A DNA stretch of 64,000 bases from positions 5,113,001-5,177,000 of the forward strand of contig NC_091871.1 in NCBI RefSeq assembly GCF_019399895.1. The letters are read 5' to 3'. Numbering within the stretch: the first letter of the stretch is position 1; each line of letters begins with the position of its first letter. Positions 1 to 15,900 of this stretch are shown here, piece after piece. The notes beneath the pieces were generated by a model that ran no database searches, was not told where the DNA came from, and was given only the letters and a program-made list of their open reading frames with translations. The position numbers and the translations under genes were made by a program. Source of the stretch: Cardiocondyla obscurior (lineage: Eukaryota > Arthropoda > Insecta > Hymenoptera > Formicidae).

Positions 1-3000
1 TTATGCAAATTGAATCTTTATGTGCTATTGTATTAATAAACGTTTGAATAATTTTATTGTATCGTAAAAAAAGAAGTCCGAAATATTTAATAAACAATTA
101 ATGAATCCTGTTTGTAAGACGTGCCGCTTCCTTCTTTTATATTTTAAGATTTTCCATAATTCTGCAAAATCGCCAAGGCAACTTGCAGCTGCCGCGGGGA
201 AAAGCTCCATCGTTGATTCGCTCCCCGTCTTTTGCTCTTTTTTTTCTCTCTATCTCTCTCTCGCTTTGCTTGCCTTCAAATATTCATGCCGACAAGACAA
301 AATAGCAGAGTTTGTCGTTATCTATGTACCAAGTTCTACTTCCGCTGTCTTCCCCGCCGGTCTCGCTCTCCTCCGCGCCTCCGCAAATAAACGGCAGCTG
401 CGCAATATCGCGAATTGTCGCAATTCTCTTTTCACATTTCCGGTCGATTAGGCGGGTGCAACGTTTCTCTCGCACGCCGGCTTACGAGAGAACCGATTTC
501 TCGCGCCACAAAGAAACACTTTCAACGTGATCCCTGGTGCCGAACGGTCCCGGCGAACAGACGCGGGACGAAACCGCGCGAAATGTCGCTGCTTTCATCG
601 TGATTACGTGAAAAGAAGTGGCGCGTTTGCGAGATCGAAATTTTTTACACGCTCCCTCGTCGGTTTCCTACAAGCGATCAATTTTATTTACTCCGCTTTC
701 GCAATCTCGCCGTCTACAAACGTGCGTCGGTAAGCGTTATTAATGCCCTTCGCGAAAATGGAAATACCGTTACACCACCGCATCGCGGTTGGAAATTCGC
801 TGATAACGGGTGCTCACGCTTCTTCGCGGTTCCGTGATTATTCCTCGACGACAATACAGCCCGTATAAATAATGTATAGCGCACCCACGCCACCCCTTGC
901 TCACCCCCATCGCTACAAGTCCCTTATTTTCGGAATATTCTCCGTGTTTGCCGATTTCACCGCGATCAGCGCAACTTAATAAAATGTTCGTAAATCATGG
1001 AAGAAAGTTTGTCATCGATGTAATTCACCGCGTGCACTCATCAATATGAAAATCTCATATAACGCCGTTGAATAAAAAAATATTCCTCGGCTTGCAAAAC
1101 CTTCACCACGGGAGTGAGAAAATAAAGCCGTTATTTACGAGAATCCACCTGTCTGCGCCCACCAGGGGACATTCCAGGTAGATTTTCTGTTCTCGAAAAA
1201 GGACACGACGTCGAATTCGTGTTATACCTAACGACGCATGTGATGTAACGTCAAGGGAAAATCCCCCTTTTTTTTTCGCGATTTGATGGATAACAAGAAC
1301 AAATACGTGGAAAGAAATGTTCGTGTATAGGGCGGCTAACAGCATTTTTATTTAATAAAGTATTCATAATTTACACTGTTGAATGAGATCTATTTTTTTT
1401 TCTTTTTTTTTCTTTTTTTAAAGGTTCCTCTTTATTTTTCATCCACGTAGCGTAAATTCTTATTTCAATTTTTCTCTCGCGTTATTTATTAAAAAAAGAA
1501 GAAAAAAAGTATTGCTGTTACAACGAACGCATCAAAATTCAATATGCGCTGGATTGCACGAATAAACACGTTTTCAAGTGGCACTTCTCCCATTCGTAAC
1601 GATAAATACATAGAAAAAATAAGGGAGGGGAAAAAAAACTAATACGTATTCGACGAGGCGTTCGTACTTCGGTTTGTTGTTCAAGCTGCTCGTGAAAATT
1701 GTTTTGCAAATTGTTAAAGTATCCGACGGAAATTTCGCGAGCGCGCGCCTGCCCGGATTAGCGAAATGACTATCGATTGGATAAATCCGTGGATTCGTAC
1801 AGAAAATTGCGATATACAAATAGGATAATTATCGACGCGAGTGCATCGGGTAATGGGTTTTAGCTCATATCGATGTGTAAATTGCTATTTCGGATCTAAC
1901 ATATATTCCCAAGTAAAAACGTATAAAGTATAAATATGGAATTTTTTCTCGCAGGGAAGTTTTAGTAGGAACTTAGTAAAGGAACATAAGTAAGTTCCTT
2001 AACGAGAGAATCCTTTTGTATTGTATTCATATCCGATGTGACTAAAGAAATAGTTACCGATAGTTTGTGACCCAATTAAATCCAATAGGGAAATATTCAC
2101 AGGACGGTAAATTGTATTTCAAAAAGTAGAGATAAAAATTAAGAAACTTTGTGTTGTTCCCGAGTTAATTAAGCCCTAATTATCGTGAGGAAACATCGCG
2201 AGGCGAACGAGATTGTCCGCGTACCTGTGTTTAAAGTTTGTCAAGTACTATGTAATCCTCTCTGTCTTCATAAAAGAGGGAAAAAAAAAATATAAATATT
2301 GCATTGATAACTCGCGTTCGTAAAGTGATCGATATAGCCGTTGCAGTAACATCTCGCGCAATAGTAAGAAGATATGTTATCGCGGAAAACCATGCTGCGT
2401 CATAAACTTCTACAGATTTATCTAGAATACGCACGCGTGCGACTGTTATTAATGTTTTTATGCGATATAAAAAAAATAATATCTCGATAGGTGACGGTTG
2501 TTGTATTCGAATGGTTCAGATAAAAACTTAGAGGGTGGAATATTGCGAGAGGCAACGTCATAATAAACGATGCACGAACATAAAGCGCGTTTTACGTTCA
2601 TATAAATCACTGGCTTGCGTACAGCGGAATACAGTTAATTATATTAAAAAAAAAAAAAAGTTTTAGACATAGAGTCACTACTTAAAAGACGCGCATAACT
2701 TTAAGATAAAGCGTTTGATATAGGTCAGACTAGAAGTAGATTTTTAGTAGAGACGTTAATTATCTAAGAGACAATTATCAGAACCAAACTGTCGAGGATG
2801 TGATTCATCGAGAGTCGAAATTCCAAAAGCGAAATAGTCGATGCAATCAGTAAACCTAGAACGTGATATCTGTCCATTAGCGCCCAGTAGCGGGCGTCTT
2901 ACATCGAATGTTGCATCTCCGGCGCGCGGTTGATAGTTCAAAGGACCTTTGAGAACTGTTGTCGAGTTTCGCTCTTGCGGATTACTGAGTCAGGGTAACA

Positions 3001-6000
3001 AGTTCATCGAGCCTATCGCGCGTACACTCGGACACGTGATAAGGACGTTAACGAGAATACGTTAGCGGACCGTCGCAGTACCGCGAACTTTCCAGTTCGC
3101 GAGTAGATCGAGGAAAGTTTCCTCGTTTGCCCCAGAAGGAATTACGTTTAGCGCGTGTCTATAACGTTTAATTGCTGTTAACCGCAGTCACCGAAGAATG
3201 CATTAACTAATAATCTCCGTCGACCCAAAAGTGTGATATTTTAATATTATTCAAACGACTTGCGCGGAGAAACTGCGAGACGCGTTCTTGGTCTTTTCGT
3301 CAAAGTATATTTTTCGTAAAAGAATAGCAAAATAAATAAATCTTTTAAAAGCTCTTTAGTTCCTTCGTGCGTGTGCCACGTGCGATGCATTCTCACAGCA
3401 ACACAATTTGTGTTTCATTGCTAATTTACATAAATAACAAATTTTACAAGCTACTTTATAAAATGTTTATTGCTAAAGCGGCTTATGCATATTTATGCAG
3501 ATTTTGTTGGATTCGCCGGTACAAAAGGATGAACGAAATAATAATATAAAATAAGAAAATCTTGTAGATCAGTCACGAAGTCACGTTTTTAATATAATTA
3601 CACTTCCTTAAGTAGATATGATACTATCCTCGAAACGATCTTCAAGTGCCTTACGCAATAAGCCGATTAGTAAATGTCAAGTTCGCCATCTTTTAATTCA
3701 TTTTTCTTCAGACTAAATGAAAAATACGCTCGGCTAGCAATTTACAAGATTTTTAATTAAAACAAGAGCACATACTAGCGTGCAATATTTATTTTGCTAA
3801 TTATAACAAAAAAAGAAAATTATTTTTAATATTAAAGATTTCAAGTCGCAGACATATAACTTTTAGTATATTAATTTTCAACAGTAATGCCAATGGAAAA
3901 TCGTAGAGTTATATAAGCGTCTCATTTAGAATATAATTATAACCGCTTGACAATCTCAGAGAGTTAATTTGATTCCACTCATAACGTTTCCTACAAACGT
4001 GACTCGCTGCAATTCGTTAATTAACTACGTTGTAAAATTGCGCACGATTCTGCCGGACATATCGCTTACGGTGCGGCTTAACGAGAGCTTCTTTTCGTAA
4101 CTAAAACATTATCTTTCATTCCGCATGAGGTGCGACATGCTCTTTCTGAAAATGCAAACCCTCCGGTGAACCTTTAACGTTATATTGGACGCCGTCGTGT
4201 GTATTGCGCGTCGTGGTCGCGTGAAAAGCAATTACAGTCTATTTTGCGGGACGTGGCGTGCGCCCGGCCGATGAAATGATATTACTTTCTCAAATGTGAA
4301 AATAACGAGCTGGATGAATTATTAATACGCCGACTGTAAAGTGTGCCGCGCGGGCGGCAGCCAATAGAAGCTGTGTTTGAAACAGATTACGACTCACGAT
4401 CCGGTCGCTTTGATCGTATGTTTTCGCTGGTTTATTTTCAGATAGCTCAATTTCGTCTATTTATTTATTTATTAAAAGACATTAATGAACGCGTGGCCAT
4501 TAAATACCTGGCACTTTAAAAGAATATAGGTATTAAAAAAAATTTTCTATTTTCCGATATGTTATATATGCAAATGTTCTTTTTAATATACGTTTTTTGA
4601 ATGCGAACAAATATACGAAATAAATTATGATCGAGTCCGTTGTTTTATTGGCGATTTAAGGCATTTATAATTAGTGATTTATAATTAGTGATAAAATTAT
4701 TTTATCACGCGCATTGGGGGGATTATTTATTTATCAGCTCGTGATTGATTTATTCGTATCCGTCGTGATAATGCCGCCCTTTGAAAAAGGGTTAGAGCCT
4801 TCTGTGACGGCAGGAGGTGACAAAGTGCGGTCTCAATGCGATCGTAATTACGCGGAATCCTGAGTTCTCGACGTAATAAAACTTAAATAGAGCGCGAAAG
4901 AGGAGAGAATCCAGGCGGGAAACCTGATGGATGGGGATGTCCATCCGAATGGAGATGCAATAAGACCAAACCTTTTCCGCGAGACTTCACAACAAGCAGG
5001 GTCGACATCTAGCTCGATGTTCTCTTTAGCTCCTTTTCGCACCGTTGATTTATTTTCTTATCTTTTATCAAGATGACCATTCAGTGTTTTCTTTCTCCTT
5101 CTTTTTTTTTCTTATCACGATACAAAGACCAATAAATCTTTAACGAATAAAAGCTGTTCCCAATCGGCATTTCACTTGACTCATTTACTTATTTTCTTTC
5201 AATTATAACTAAATTTTGTTCAATAAATTTATTGAGATTTATTAAAACCTTTTTTGAAAAGTTATAAAATACATATACATACATATATATATATTTTTTT
5301 TATTTTTGCTTAATATTTTAAATAAAAAAAAATTTTTATGACGTTTTTCTTTTACGTGCGCAAGTAAATAATATATAGAAAGACTCCACAGAGTTGAAAG
5401 GGGGAGACGCAAATAACTTAATCACATTTGGGAACACTTATGTTTAAAATTCGACAATAGAAATGAAATTAATACCATGTCAAAACGTACTCGGGCAAAC
5501 ATCGAAGCGGACCGAGATTCGCTTTAATTAGATTTCCAATTCAGTTCGCCAGCTATTTGCGAACAACACACCTCGTTTCGGGCATTCATGCCCACTTTGT
5601 GTAACGTTAATAAATAGATGCGTGTACGATCGCTGGGTATTGTGTCACTTGGTGAACTCTAACGGCTTCCGTGATGATATGTATTGATTACAGTTCCAGT
5701 TTTGTTAATAATTGCACTATTATTCGCGCCGTCATACCCAGCATCGATAATCACGAGGCATCGTGACGTTAGACCGTTAAAGAAACATTTTGATGGAAAG
5801 TTCTTAAAGAACTTGAGTTAGTTTTTAATAATCTACGTAACATAAAGAATTTTTTTATTTTATTTTATTAAATGCGCGTAAATTCGATTAACTGTAATAA
5901 AAATATTTTATTACTTTTATAATATCGTTTAATATAAGATGTGCAAGAACATAATTCTGCAATAAGCGATATCTTGGTTGAAATGCAGACCAACATCCAC

Positions 6001-6626
6001 ATCGAGATATATCGAAAGTGCACGTCAGAAACGTATAATGCACGCTACGAATCCCGCGTAGCATTGATTAATTAATTTATCATCGAATAACCTACTTTCC
6101 CGCTAATTGTTGGGACAAACGTAGTGTATGTAGAAACCCGATCACTAATTAACACGAATCTCGAACTTATAATTGTCACGTGTGCCACAACAGAACTCTT
6201 CCACATTGAATACCGCTCTCATTATCTACTGTAATTATTACTGAATGCTTCAGAAAATTGATTTACTACGTATAAAAATAATAATTACTTATTTATTTAT
6301 AGTAAATATACATTAATTGTTTTGTATTTTTTTTTATATTTTATTTAGTATAAAGTATCTTCTAAATTTTACTAAAACAATAATAATTAGCAAGAACGAA
6401 TTAAAATGTCTCTCAGGTGGAAGCTAAGAAAACTTTATTCGCGAGGCATTAAAAACTTTCACGAGTCCTATCATCCTCATTAAACTTGCATTCCGTAATC
6501 GATTTATATTTAAGAAAATTATGAAGCGGCGTACTGCTGCTCCTTTTTTTTATCTTCTAATCTAATTCAGGGTGAAATCTTGAAGAGTCTTAAATAAGAA
6601 AAGTTTGCTAATACGATTAGACTCAC
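1..6626. other. intron of the adenylyl cyclase gene
   Basis: I read both strands here for the next cyclase exon (last membrane helix and first catalytic domain) and did not find it. Open frames are short and show no family motif. The stretch holds AT-rich DNA with poly-T runs (for example around 1392-1420) and a short direct repeat near 4669-4692. It probably all belongs to one large intron. Confidence 0.6.
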
Positions 6627-6985
6627 GTGTGCCATCATGGATGGATAATACGGGTAGAGCAGGAAGGCTGCAATGAGATGAGCGGCCGAGAAGACAACTC
6701 CAGCGATGCAGGCGTGCCTGAGTCTGATCGGTAGAAGGGCGTAGGCCATGTAGATGAAAAAGCAGACCGCCAAAGCGGCGGCGAGGGGTCCCCCGGTTCG
6801 AAAGTCCTTTAATTTAGCGGAGAATAATGCGTCGCCGGTATTTTCACGGCTTCCCTCGTACGGTCGCGACGCTAGATGAATGCTTAGGGTCACCTGTAAG
6901 GCCAACAGGGTGACTAGCACCGCGCCGCTGACACCCGCTAGCCATATTTCATTCATTCCGGGTCTGGATATAGCCGCTACCAAAA
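6627..6985 (-). CDS. adenylyl cyclase exon: membrane helices 3-5
   Basis: A 359-nt exon after the acceptor TCTTGCAG. It encodes further hydrophobic helices (around LAGVSGAVLVTLLALQV, FFIYMAYALLPIRL and IAGVVFSAAHLIAAFLL) and ends at MMAH before a strong GTGAGT donor, in phase 0. The ALLPIRLR element is the hallmark of the first cyclase membrane domain. The reading frame stays open past the donor for about 20 codons; I take that as intron because the family continues with a different helix there. Confidence 0.88.
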
Positions 6986-9900
6986 CTGCAAGACAATTCG
7001 TTACTTAGTACCGAATTTTACGTCCGGAAAAAAACGTGGTTTAATACATATTTTAGATTGCGCGCGACATTTCAATTAAAAAGAAAAAAAAAGCTCTTCC
7101 TTTCCCCATGAATTTTAGACTCCTTCCTTTTCCCTCGCGAGGATGCTGAAAGAAAGATTTATTATTTATCGAGAACTTGCCAAGTTTCCACATTATACAT
7201 TCCACATAAGTAAGCTTCTTCAAATAGAAACTCGATTAAAGTTACTGCTCGACATTACTCGGTCAAAGCTCGTTCCCCTGGAACGGGAGACCGATGGAAC
7301 CGAGGTCCGCGAGTTGTTGTGAAAAGCGGGTCTTGTTGCTTTCGTCTTGACGCTTTCGAAAGGAAACAGCACTTGCAGACAATATTCTCATGCATTATTG
7401 ATACTAAGATCTCTCGAAACATCGTAATCCACGAAAAACAGTGTCTCTCTGTACATAGAAGATAGGATAAGAAGGGAGTGTCTTTTAGCGTTCGCAACAT
7501 TTGACTCCAGAGCATCATTCGATGGGATGGGGGGGTAATGTTCAAACAGCATATTTTATAAAAGCTCGAGATTTCCCTGCAAATAGGTTTTTGACGCGAG
7601 GTATGGCACATTGAATTAGATTAGAATTTTTTTTCCATTTATTCATGCAGATATTTCAAGCAGCTTGAATTGAATTTTTTGTTTGCTAAAACGATACGTA
7701 CTTGAAAGTTTATCGAGAGCCTAGAGAACTGTAATTTTGAGTTTAATGTAATTCAATCGAACGAAATTAAATTTTTATATACGTGCAATTAAAAAAATAT
7801 AAAAAAAAATAAAAAATTTAGTCTCGATTTGATTAAGTAAAGATTTTAAAAAGCTTTTAATTAAATTGCAATTAAGAACAGCGTTGCGAAAATAAATTTC
7901 GAATTAAATTAAGAATTAACTCGACCGAAAAAAAACAACTTTGTACCCGTTTCTTAAACACGTGCAGTGTTATTTTGAAAATAAATCACGATGCGAATGG
8001 CAAGTTTAATTTTGACATCTCTGAATGGAAAAGATTGGTTATGAAAAATTAATATTCGATAAGATCGATGCCTTACCAGCGTAAACAGCGATGCAGGTCA
8101 CAAGAGTGACCGCGAGGAAGAGGTTTTCAGGTTTCTGCAGTAGCGTGAGGAGCGGCTGATTGTCAGTCAGCATTAATTTCACGATAAGTAGTAGGCCTAA
8201 TGCAAGCGCCAGACCGACCAGTAGACCGAGCACGTGTGTCATGTTGCTTTGATTCATACGTAGAAAGTAGCGTTGATACAGCATTTCGACCTGAAACATG
8301 ACCACAGACTCGCTACACATTGCGTTAATTACGAATTCGTCATTAAACTGATAACTCTGTACCTTAATTGCATTCCGTGCAGGTGAACGCGAAAGCATCA
8401 ATTTCACAAATTAAAAATTTTTTTTTACTGCATGTAAATAAAAATATTTCTAACAATATAAAATTTTTTGAAACATTTAATATAAGATAATTTACTTGAG
8501 ATTATAATAAAATTAACGCGGCGATTGGTTGATTAATCGATTGGCTAATTATTCTCGCTATTTCAAGAAACATTATTTTAGAACCGCGTTCTTTTGTTTT
8601 TTTTTGTTTTTTTTTTGTTTTTTTTTTGACCGTGCAGAATCTGCATTCGGCTGCATTTTTTTAACGGTGCAGCGGTTAGAGTAATTTGTGACCTGTATTT
8701 CGCTTACAATGCATTTTAAAACTAGTTTCCATCATGCCTCGTGTTCTGTTATACATTCTGTATAAAATACGATTGAGGTATACTTAAACGGATTAAAATC
8801 TTCGATAATGTACAGGTTTAACAAACAAAGGAATATACGTCTGTCGAAAGTTCATAATGTTTATTAATGAAGCTAACAGCCTTGGTAATTCTTTTTTATT
8901 TTATTTTATTTTTTTTAACGACACGAGATGCGAGCATCGTCCGCAGAGATACAATATTCTTTTAACATATAATTAACACGGACGGTCAGATATTTTTAAT
9001 TTCTTACATGTAAAATGTATGATTGACCAACGAGAATGATACGCGTGTTCCTACACATTGATTATCATTATATGATATGAAGCAAGGGAATATCGGTCGA
9101 CAACGGGTGGGAAATTGCAAAGAAATTTATATCGCCACAACGGTATCTGTTTGCATGGTCTCGCGCGCAGACATATTACGTTACTGTTAACGTTGAATTT
9201 TACATGGTTCATCGCCGCTACCCGGCGCGGTCGATGAAATTTGTACGCGGCGCGAGTCGCGCGGGACTGTTTGCGAGGAATCTGCGGGCCATCTGTCGAA
9301 AATGGAACTTAATCGAATCGAGATCGAGCAACGTGAGATAGAAAGAGAGAGTGAGCGAGAGAAAGATAGGAGATTCCGGAACGATTGGATTTTATTTTTA
9401 TGCATTCTCTCGTACCCCGTCTTAGTATTCCTGATTTATCCGCCTGCAATGCAGCAATGCGTTTGAAAGGTGCATTATATATTCCCTTCAGGCGGTGCTC
9501 CGGTAATGTCACTCGTTTACTAAAAAAAAGTGGAAGAGACGACTTTATGCGAGGTAAAATGAAATTTGTACGTATCGTCGTATCGATTTTTATATTTACC
9601 GTGGTAAATTGTCGGATGCAACTGCCCAGCGTTACGTTATGGAATATTACAATTTCAATGTTTCTTGTACGCTGCTAAAATATGTGGCGTTGCAAATAAA
9701 AATCGGCCGATTGAACGTCCGTGTATTTCGTATTAGAATTCGGAATAAAATTGCACTTTACGCTCTGTGATAAAAATACCGCGAGCACAGGCATAATTAA
9801 AATATATATTCGAGATACATACTTGTAATTATATTTAATTAAGATCAAAGTTACCTTTATAAGTTTCTAAATTGTATAATGTACAAATATGTGCACCGTT

Positions 9901-12900
9901 AATTGCAATTCACGCAATAAAAGAGGCCACTATTGGACGAAAATTTCCTCGCTGGCTCTCGCGAGTTCGAAATTAGGTTCGGTCAAATCGAATTCGACAG
10001 AAGCGCGAGTCATATGGAGAGAATCGAGAGGGTCCGATAGATAACAGTCGTTAATCGATAGATAGCCGGGTGCAGCGTGATTTTTCTCTCGCTGTTCGTC
10101 CCCGCTCGGTAGAATTGGCGAGAGAAGAGATCTTATCGTGCCTCGGATGAAATCGTTGTCACCCGGTGCAATCGGAAAACTCGGTGACCATTGGGCTAAC
10201 TATCAGTAATCACGGCGATCGATGAAAGCGCGTTATCGTCGCGCTGAATCATTAATATTTCAATCTTCCGCTGCGACACACGCGCGAACAATGTAACGTT
10301 ACATAAAATATCACGAATCGTGACCGCCGTTTTCCGATACCGAACATAATATACGATCTTTCAAGCGACAACGCGCGTGTACGAGAGCCCCCTTGTTCCG
10401 TCAGTCTACTCAGCAAAAGTCTTTGTTATAATACGTACAAAATACGATGTTACGTTATACGAGATACTCAGTTTAAAATTACAACAAATACAAAAGCCTG
10501 TGACCATCTCTAGCGTTTTCCGCCATCTTCACTTTGGCCCCGACAGTGTTCTCAATATTTCTCATGTATGTGAGCGCGACGTATAATCCATTGTCTCGTT
10601 ATAAAGGGAAAAAAAACTTGCCCCGTGGAAATTTGTGACGTAAATCCCGAGCATAAATTGCGATGCACTTCGTTTAACTCCCGGTATACTCTCATTTGTC
10701 CATTTATGTACGGGGATATTCTCATGGGTCTGACCGTGATGGTTGAAAAATGACGGCGTTGTCGAGAAAGCCGGCGCTGTGTGACGACGTAAAAAGGCAC
10801 CGCGAAATTTTATGAGTTTACGTGAGACCTGATAGAGCTAATCGAACGGTATCTTCTCTCGTCGTTCTTCTCCACCGTTCAATCGCCTTCTTTCCTTCTC
10901 GTTCTCTCATTTTCTCTCCCTCGCGACCTCCGGTCGTATTTGCCGTGACTTCTGAATAATCGACTTTCGTCTCGTTGTAATCTTATTACGATTCGCAGAG
11001 TATTGTACGTACTCGGTTTGCGGCCACGATTGCAACCCAGGAACGATCGTGACAGATATTGGGCGAATTAAGTCGGTCGAGCCTCGAGGGTGTGTACCAC
11101 CGGAATAAATTTTATTTAAGTCTCCTCGCTGGCTGCATTTGTCGACCCCGTAATTTCATAGTTTCCCCTTCGTTGTCGAGGTAGGGTCCTCGTGGGACGA
11201 AAAGGAAAATTAAATACAGGCTTTTGTCTTGAATAATAATAAAAGAAGTGTCGCGAAGAATGGATGAAAAAGATCGATCTTTTATGCCGCTACAGATCGA
11301 CATTACGATTCCCAAATGAATGCGCAAACTATTCGAGTATTCGACAAAGAATTGCGTCCGGATTTTGCGTAAATAGGACGAAGGATTTAATTTATAATTT
11401 ATCGAACAAACTCATTGTTCTCTTTGCTCAATTTTTTCTTGCGTTATTAATGCGATGAAAGTTCTTAAATAGTTGATAATAATTAAACACGGCGACACTT
11501 TTCTCCTTGCCGTTAATTGAAGAAAACTGCTAATTAGTCTCTATATAATATCATATGCGATAAAATGTGAATAATCACGCAAGTGCGACCGAGATATTCT
11601 CCGAGCGCAATGAATAATTTCGTTGGAAATTTTGTCATTTACATACATTTGTGCTACACGGCTTCTCCGCAAAGGAATATCTTCCAGCTCTCGCCTGTAG
11701 GCTCGTATCACAGACATTCAACGTTCCTGTGCTCGCTATTGTCTTTTACCATCTTTTTTATTACAATTATTACTGCAATTTTAAATGCTCTTATACCCGA
11801 GTGGAAATTGATTCCCACCGTTACCTAATAATTAGCTAGCCAATTCGTGGTTCATCTTGTGGCTGTCTAACAAAACTGTCCAGCACTGAGCCAGAAATGT
11901 AACACTCAAAATGTACTAAGTATTAAATAATTATTGCTAGCAATAACAATTTACATGAGCCTTTTACTTGAACTTTATCTCGCGCTCTAATTGCCATGGA
12001 ATCTGAAAAATTTTTTTATGCAAGAATCTATAATTTTTTTTTTTTTTTAAATAATTATACCCTTTTTTATTTACAATCCATAAACTCGATATTTCAACAT
12101 TTGTTCATCAGCAAAAATTCGAATCCAAATTAATCAACGTTCGTGAGCGAACATTTTTGGTATTATTTAAAAACGCATTTGATATTATATTCCCTGTTTG
12201 TATTTACTTAGATACATTCCATATATGTATAATTCACGAGTGATTCAAATGGAAACGTATATTGGCCACGCCATTGAAAACGTGTCGCGATATCGTCTAT
12301 TATTTCGCAGCTCTCTTTCAACGGCCCGATAATGACATTCATTTCGTCAGTTTATGACAGTACAATATATGCGGTGTCAGAATGACGGAGGGATTCCCTT
12401 CGGACTTGCTCGTTCGAATGGAAAAACGATGGCGGGATCGGTTATCGCATCGCGGGCATTGCGGCGCATCGCCGACGGGAATATCGTCAAAATGAAACGC
12501 AATCGAATCGACGTGTGTCACGCGAAAAACGTCCAAAGAGGAGGCCACTCTCCTCCCTTTTCCTCTCCTATGTTGACTTACCGGCGTCTTCTCTCTCCGA
12601 CGTGACCAGACAATGCAAGTCATTCCCATAGGAATCGCACGAGCAACATCGTAATTCGCGTCATTTTCCGGTTATCTCGTCACGTTCTTGACGACAATCG
12701 TGAGCCAATTCACGAGTCGGCATCTTCGAACACCCCGCGTATAACGCAAGAACTCGACTCCCGGCGAGCTCTCACCGATCTCTCTCGTCAGTTTTGGATC
12801 GAAAATTTAGGTACGAGACAAAACCGAAAAACACAGATTATAAATGGAATAGCCGAAAAATTAAATCGACGGATTATATTAATTGCAGATCGATATATCC

Positions 12901-15900
12901 TCTAAGCGCTTGTAACGTTCTCCCGGATATTAATTTTACATTATAGCTTTTTACTTTCCAAATTTTACCCTGAATAATCGTCGTGAATAATATCTAATAA
13001 CATCTACGGCTCTCATTTATTAATTGTGGCTCGTTAATCTTATTATTCTTGCGTAATGTACTTGACGCAATCGCAAATTGATCTGATGCAGGACCATTAG
13101 ATGAGCCCTGAGAAAAAGTAAAATAGTTTCGTTCCGTATGAAGACAGATCGATTTTATATATGCACTATGCAGGGAAAGAAGACACAAGTGTCGATACGT
13201 CATTGTAATGTTTATTGATTGGAGGTGGATAAGTTTACTTTAGGATTTACTTGAGCTTCTTCTCGTAATAGAGCGGGTATATAAGCAAACCATAGCGGTT
13301 AATGGATAACAGCGCCGATCCGAGACCAAACTTTCACGATCCAGTTACGCGAATTCCAATCGTCGTCGTTGGAGTTTATCTTGCACGAAAATTGCAAGAT
13401 CTAGACTCGAGATTAATGTTATTAATATTAACAGAGAAGTTTCTGCTTTTGAGTTTGGAATATATTATATTGCTCAATATTCAACAGATAAACGTGGGGA
13501 TTCGCGGAAGAAAATTATTCCTTCCTGGGAATTAACAAGTCTCGTCGCCCGCTCGTGAGAATAAGTAGTAACTTTGTGTTTGACGCGACGCGAAACGACG
13601 ATGCGAAATGTAAAGCGCATCCCCGTTGCATTTCCAGTAATGTATCAAACTTTTAAAAGTCGCGAGAGAGAGAAAGAGAGAGAAGCTGTTTTGTAGATAA
13701 ATGGTTAAGTGTCGTTTTTCTTTCTTGGAAAACTGATCGGTAACTTCTGGAGATATTTTTCAGCATTACGTGCGCCGCATTGCAGAGAATTTTATTTTTT
13801 TTTTCTTTTCTTTTTTTTAAAGATTAATGTCAGCTCGTTAATTTCTAGCCTCACGATTTTGTAATCAATAATGACATAAAAAAAAAAATATTAAACGTTT
13901 TTTTTTTCTTTTTTTTTAATATAAAGATTCTCAACGCGATTCTTGAAAAATTTATAAAGCAATACTGTCGTTACAAATTACTGTACGCCAGTTTAAAATA
14001 CTTTCTTATGTATTTTATTTCCAGTTTTCTCGGAATATTCCTCGCTAGTTGGAATATTCGCTGTTCTAAAAACACCTCCAATATTTCCGTATATCAAAGC
14101 CTCGTTAAAGCGTTCGCTGCATTTGACGGGCGAGACATTTCGATAGATTTCCGTTCGAGTCCTACGAGTGGCAAAGGGCCGGTTAGCGCGTTAACCACAT
14201 CGTCCGTGCCACCAGGCTAGCGAGTTTCGCAGCCTCGCGGGCATCGCGTACGGTTGTATCTTCGTCGGCCGCATTCTATTTTCCATCCGGCAAAACCGGC
14301 GATTCAACCGCAATATCCGGTGGCCGTGTTCGAGACACATATGCGGCCTATGAGGAGAGAGACAATTTATCGTTTGCGTTGGGATTTCCCTACCACTTGT
14401 ACAGGTGAAAGAGTAAGAGAGATAGAGATACAAATGGAGAGAAGAAACACGGTTTTGGGCTTGAGGCTGTCGTGAACCTGTTAGCCTCGTGCCATTTCGT
14501 GACCCAAATTTTCAAAGGTCGAAACTTGTTGCGCAAAATTTTATTCTCTCGATTAACTTTTAGTGCTTTTTTTTTCTTTCTCCTTTCTCTATCTCTCTTT
14601 CTCTCTTCAGTTCGCTTGAGTTTACCAAGTCTGACGCGTACCACTCCTACACAGTGCAACGCACGTCAATCGACGGCGCCGACGCGCTACGCTCGTTTTG
14701 CGCGTGCTCTCGCATGACGAAGTTAGATTAAATCCCGATAGCATCATTGATTTGCATGACAAAAGTTTGACGAGGAATGTCACTGCCATCAGCTTAAAAC
14801 GTTGCATCGAGGGTCTTGTCGACAAGTCTCTCATTATTAGCGGATTTCTTTTGTAAAACCGTCATTTATTAGCGAGATTGAAAATAGATAGGTTACCAGA
14901 AAAATTCTAGTTTTAATTCGTAATTACAACATGCTGTCATCAGCATTAAAAAACAGCAAGCTGAAATTCGAGTAGATATTTCAAAAAGTATTTAAGTAGT
15001 AGAGGTTAATTACTACGGTGTGTTGAGACTTGCGATCGTCGGGCCGATAAATGTCTGACCACTTCTACTTGAATGTAAACCTACGTCGGATTAATCAACA
15101 TTTACTAAGTGCCCCGGTCGAAATCAATGTAATTACATTTCCGGCACTCTCATTAAAAACGTGATATTTGAGTAATTGCGGAAAAGAGAGACAAGGGGAG
15201 GGGGGAAAGGAAAAAAAAGTTGAACCGCAGAAAATGGTTGTCCCGCTCCTACCTGCAAGTTCTTGAAATGATGAGAGCCGCATAACGAGCTCAAAAATCT
15301 GCTCAGTGCGCATTTCCGCGTGTGCTGGGTGATCCCTACGTTAGCTGTAGCTTCCGTCATAGACTCCCTTCCAGTTGTCGGTGCCATACCGACCTCTGAC
15401 CCTCTAGCCATCTGCGAACAAGCCGACGGTTATGCCCCCACAAACCAGAACGTCCCTAAATTATTTAAATGCAAATAAGCTGCACGCAAGAGATTATCTG
15501 TAATTTTAATAATTCAAAAACAAACGTAATTACAGTCTACATAAAATAATAATAATGTTATTATTAAAGAAAATTTTTTGGAATATTATTCTAAGAGTGG
15601 AAAGCAAGTATTCAAATATTATTTATTGCCAAATATTAATATAAATATTAATTATGGACTTTCGATAGCAAATACAGCAAAAATCTATGTATTTCGAGCT
15701 AATAAAAAGCGATACAAGTTTTACCGCAACCGTGCCGTTCCGGCGTTGCTCGTTTCGGTCAATTTCGGGTTCCTGGTAGGTATCGGTTTGTCCCGATTCG
15801 TCGCGCAAACAGAAACGGGCGCACGGTGCATAAATGTGATTTAACGAAAGGCACACATTGTTGCCGGCGGACGTGTTTGCTAGTGTTTGTCCGTAATACG

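Noticed and set aside
6567..6626. Extension of the last cyclase exon to the in-frame stop
   Set aside because: A strong GTGAGT donor stands at 6621-6626 and the following residues do not fit the next family helix, so the extension is taken as intron.
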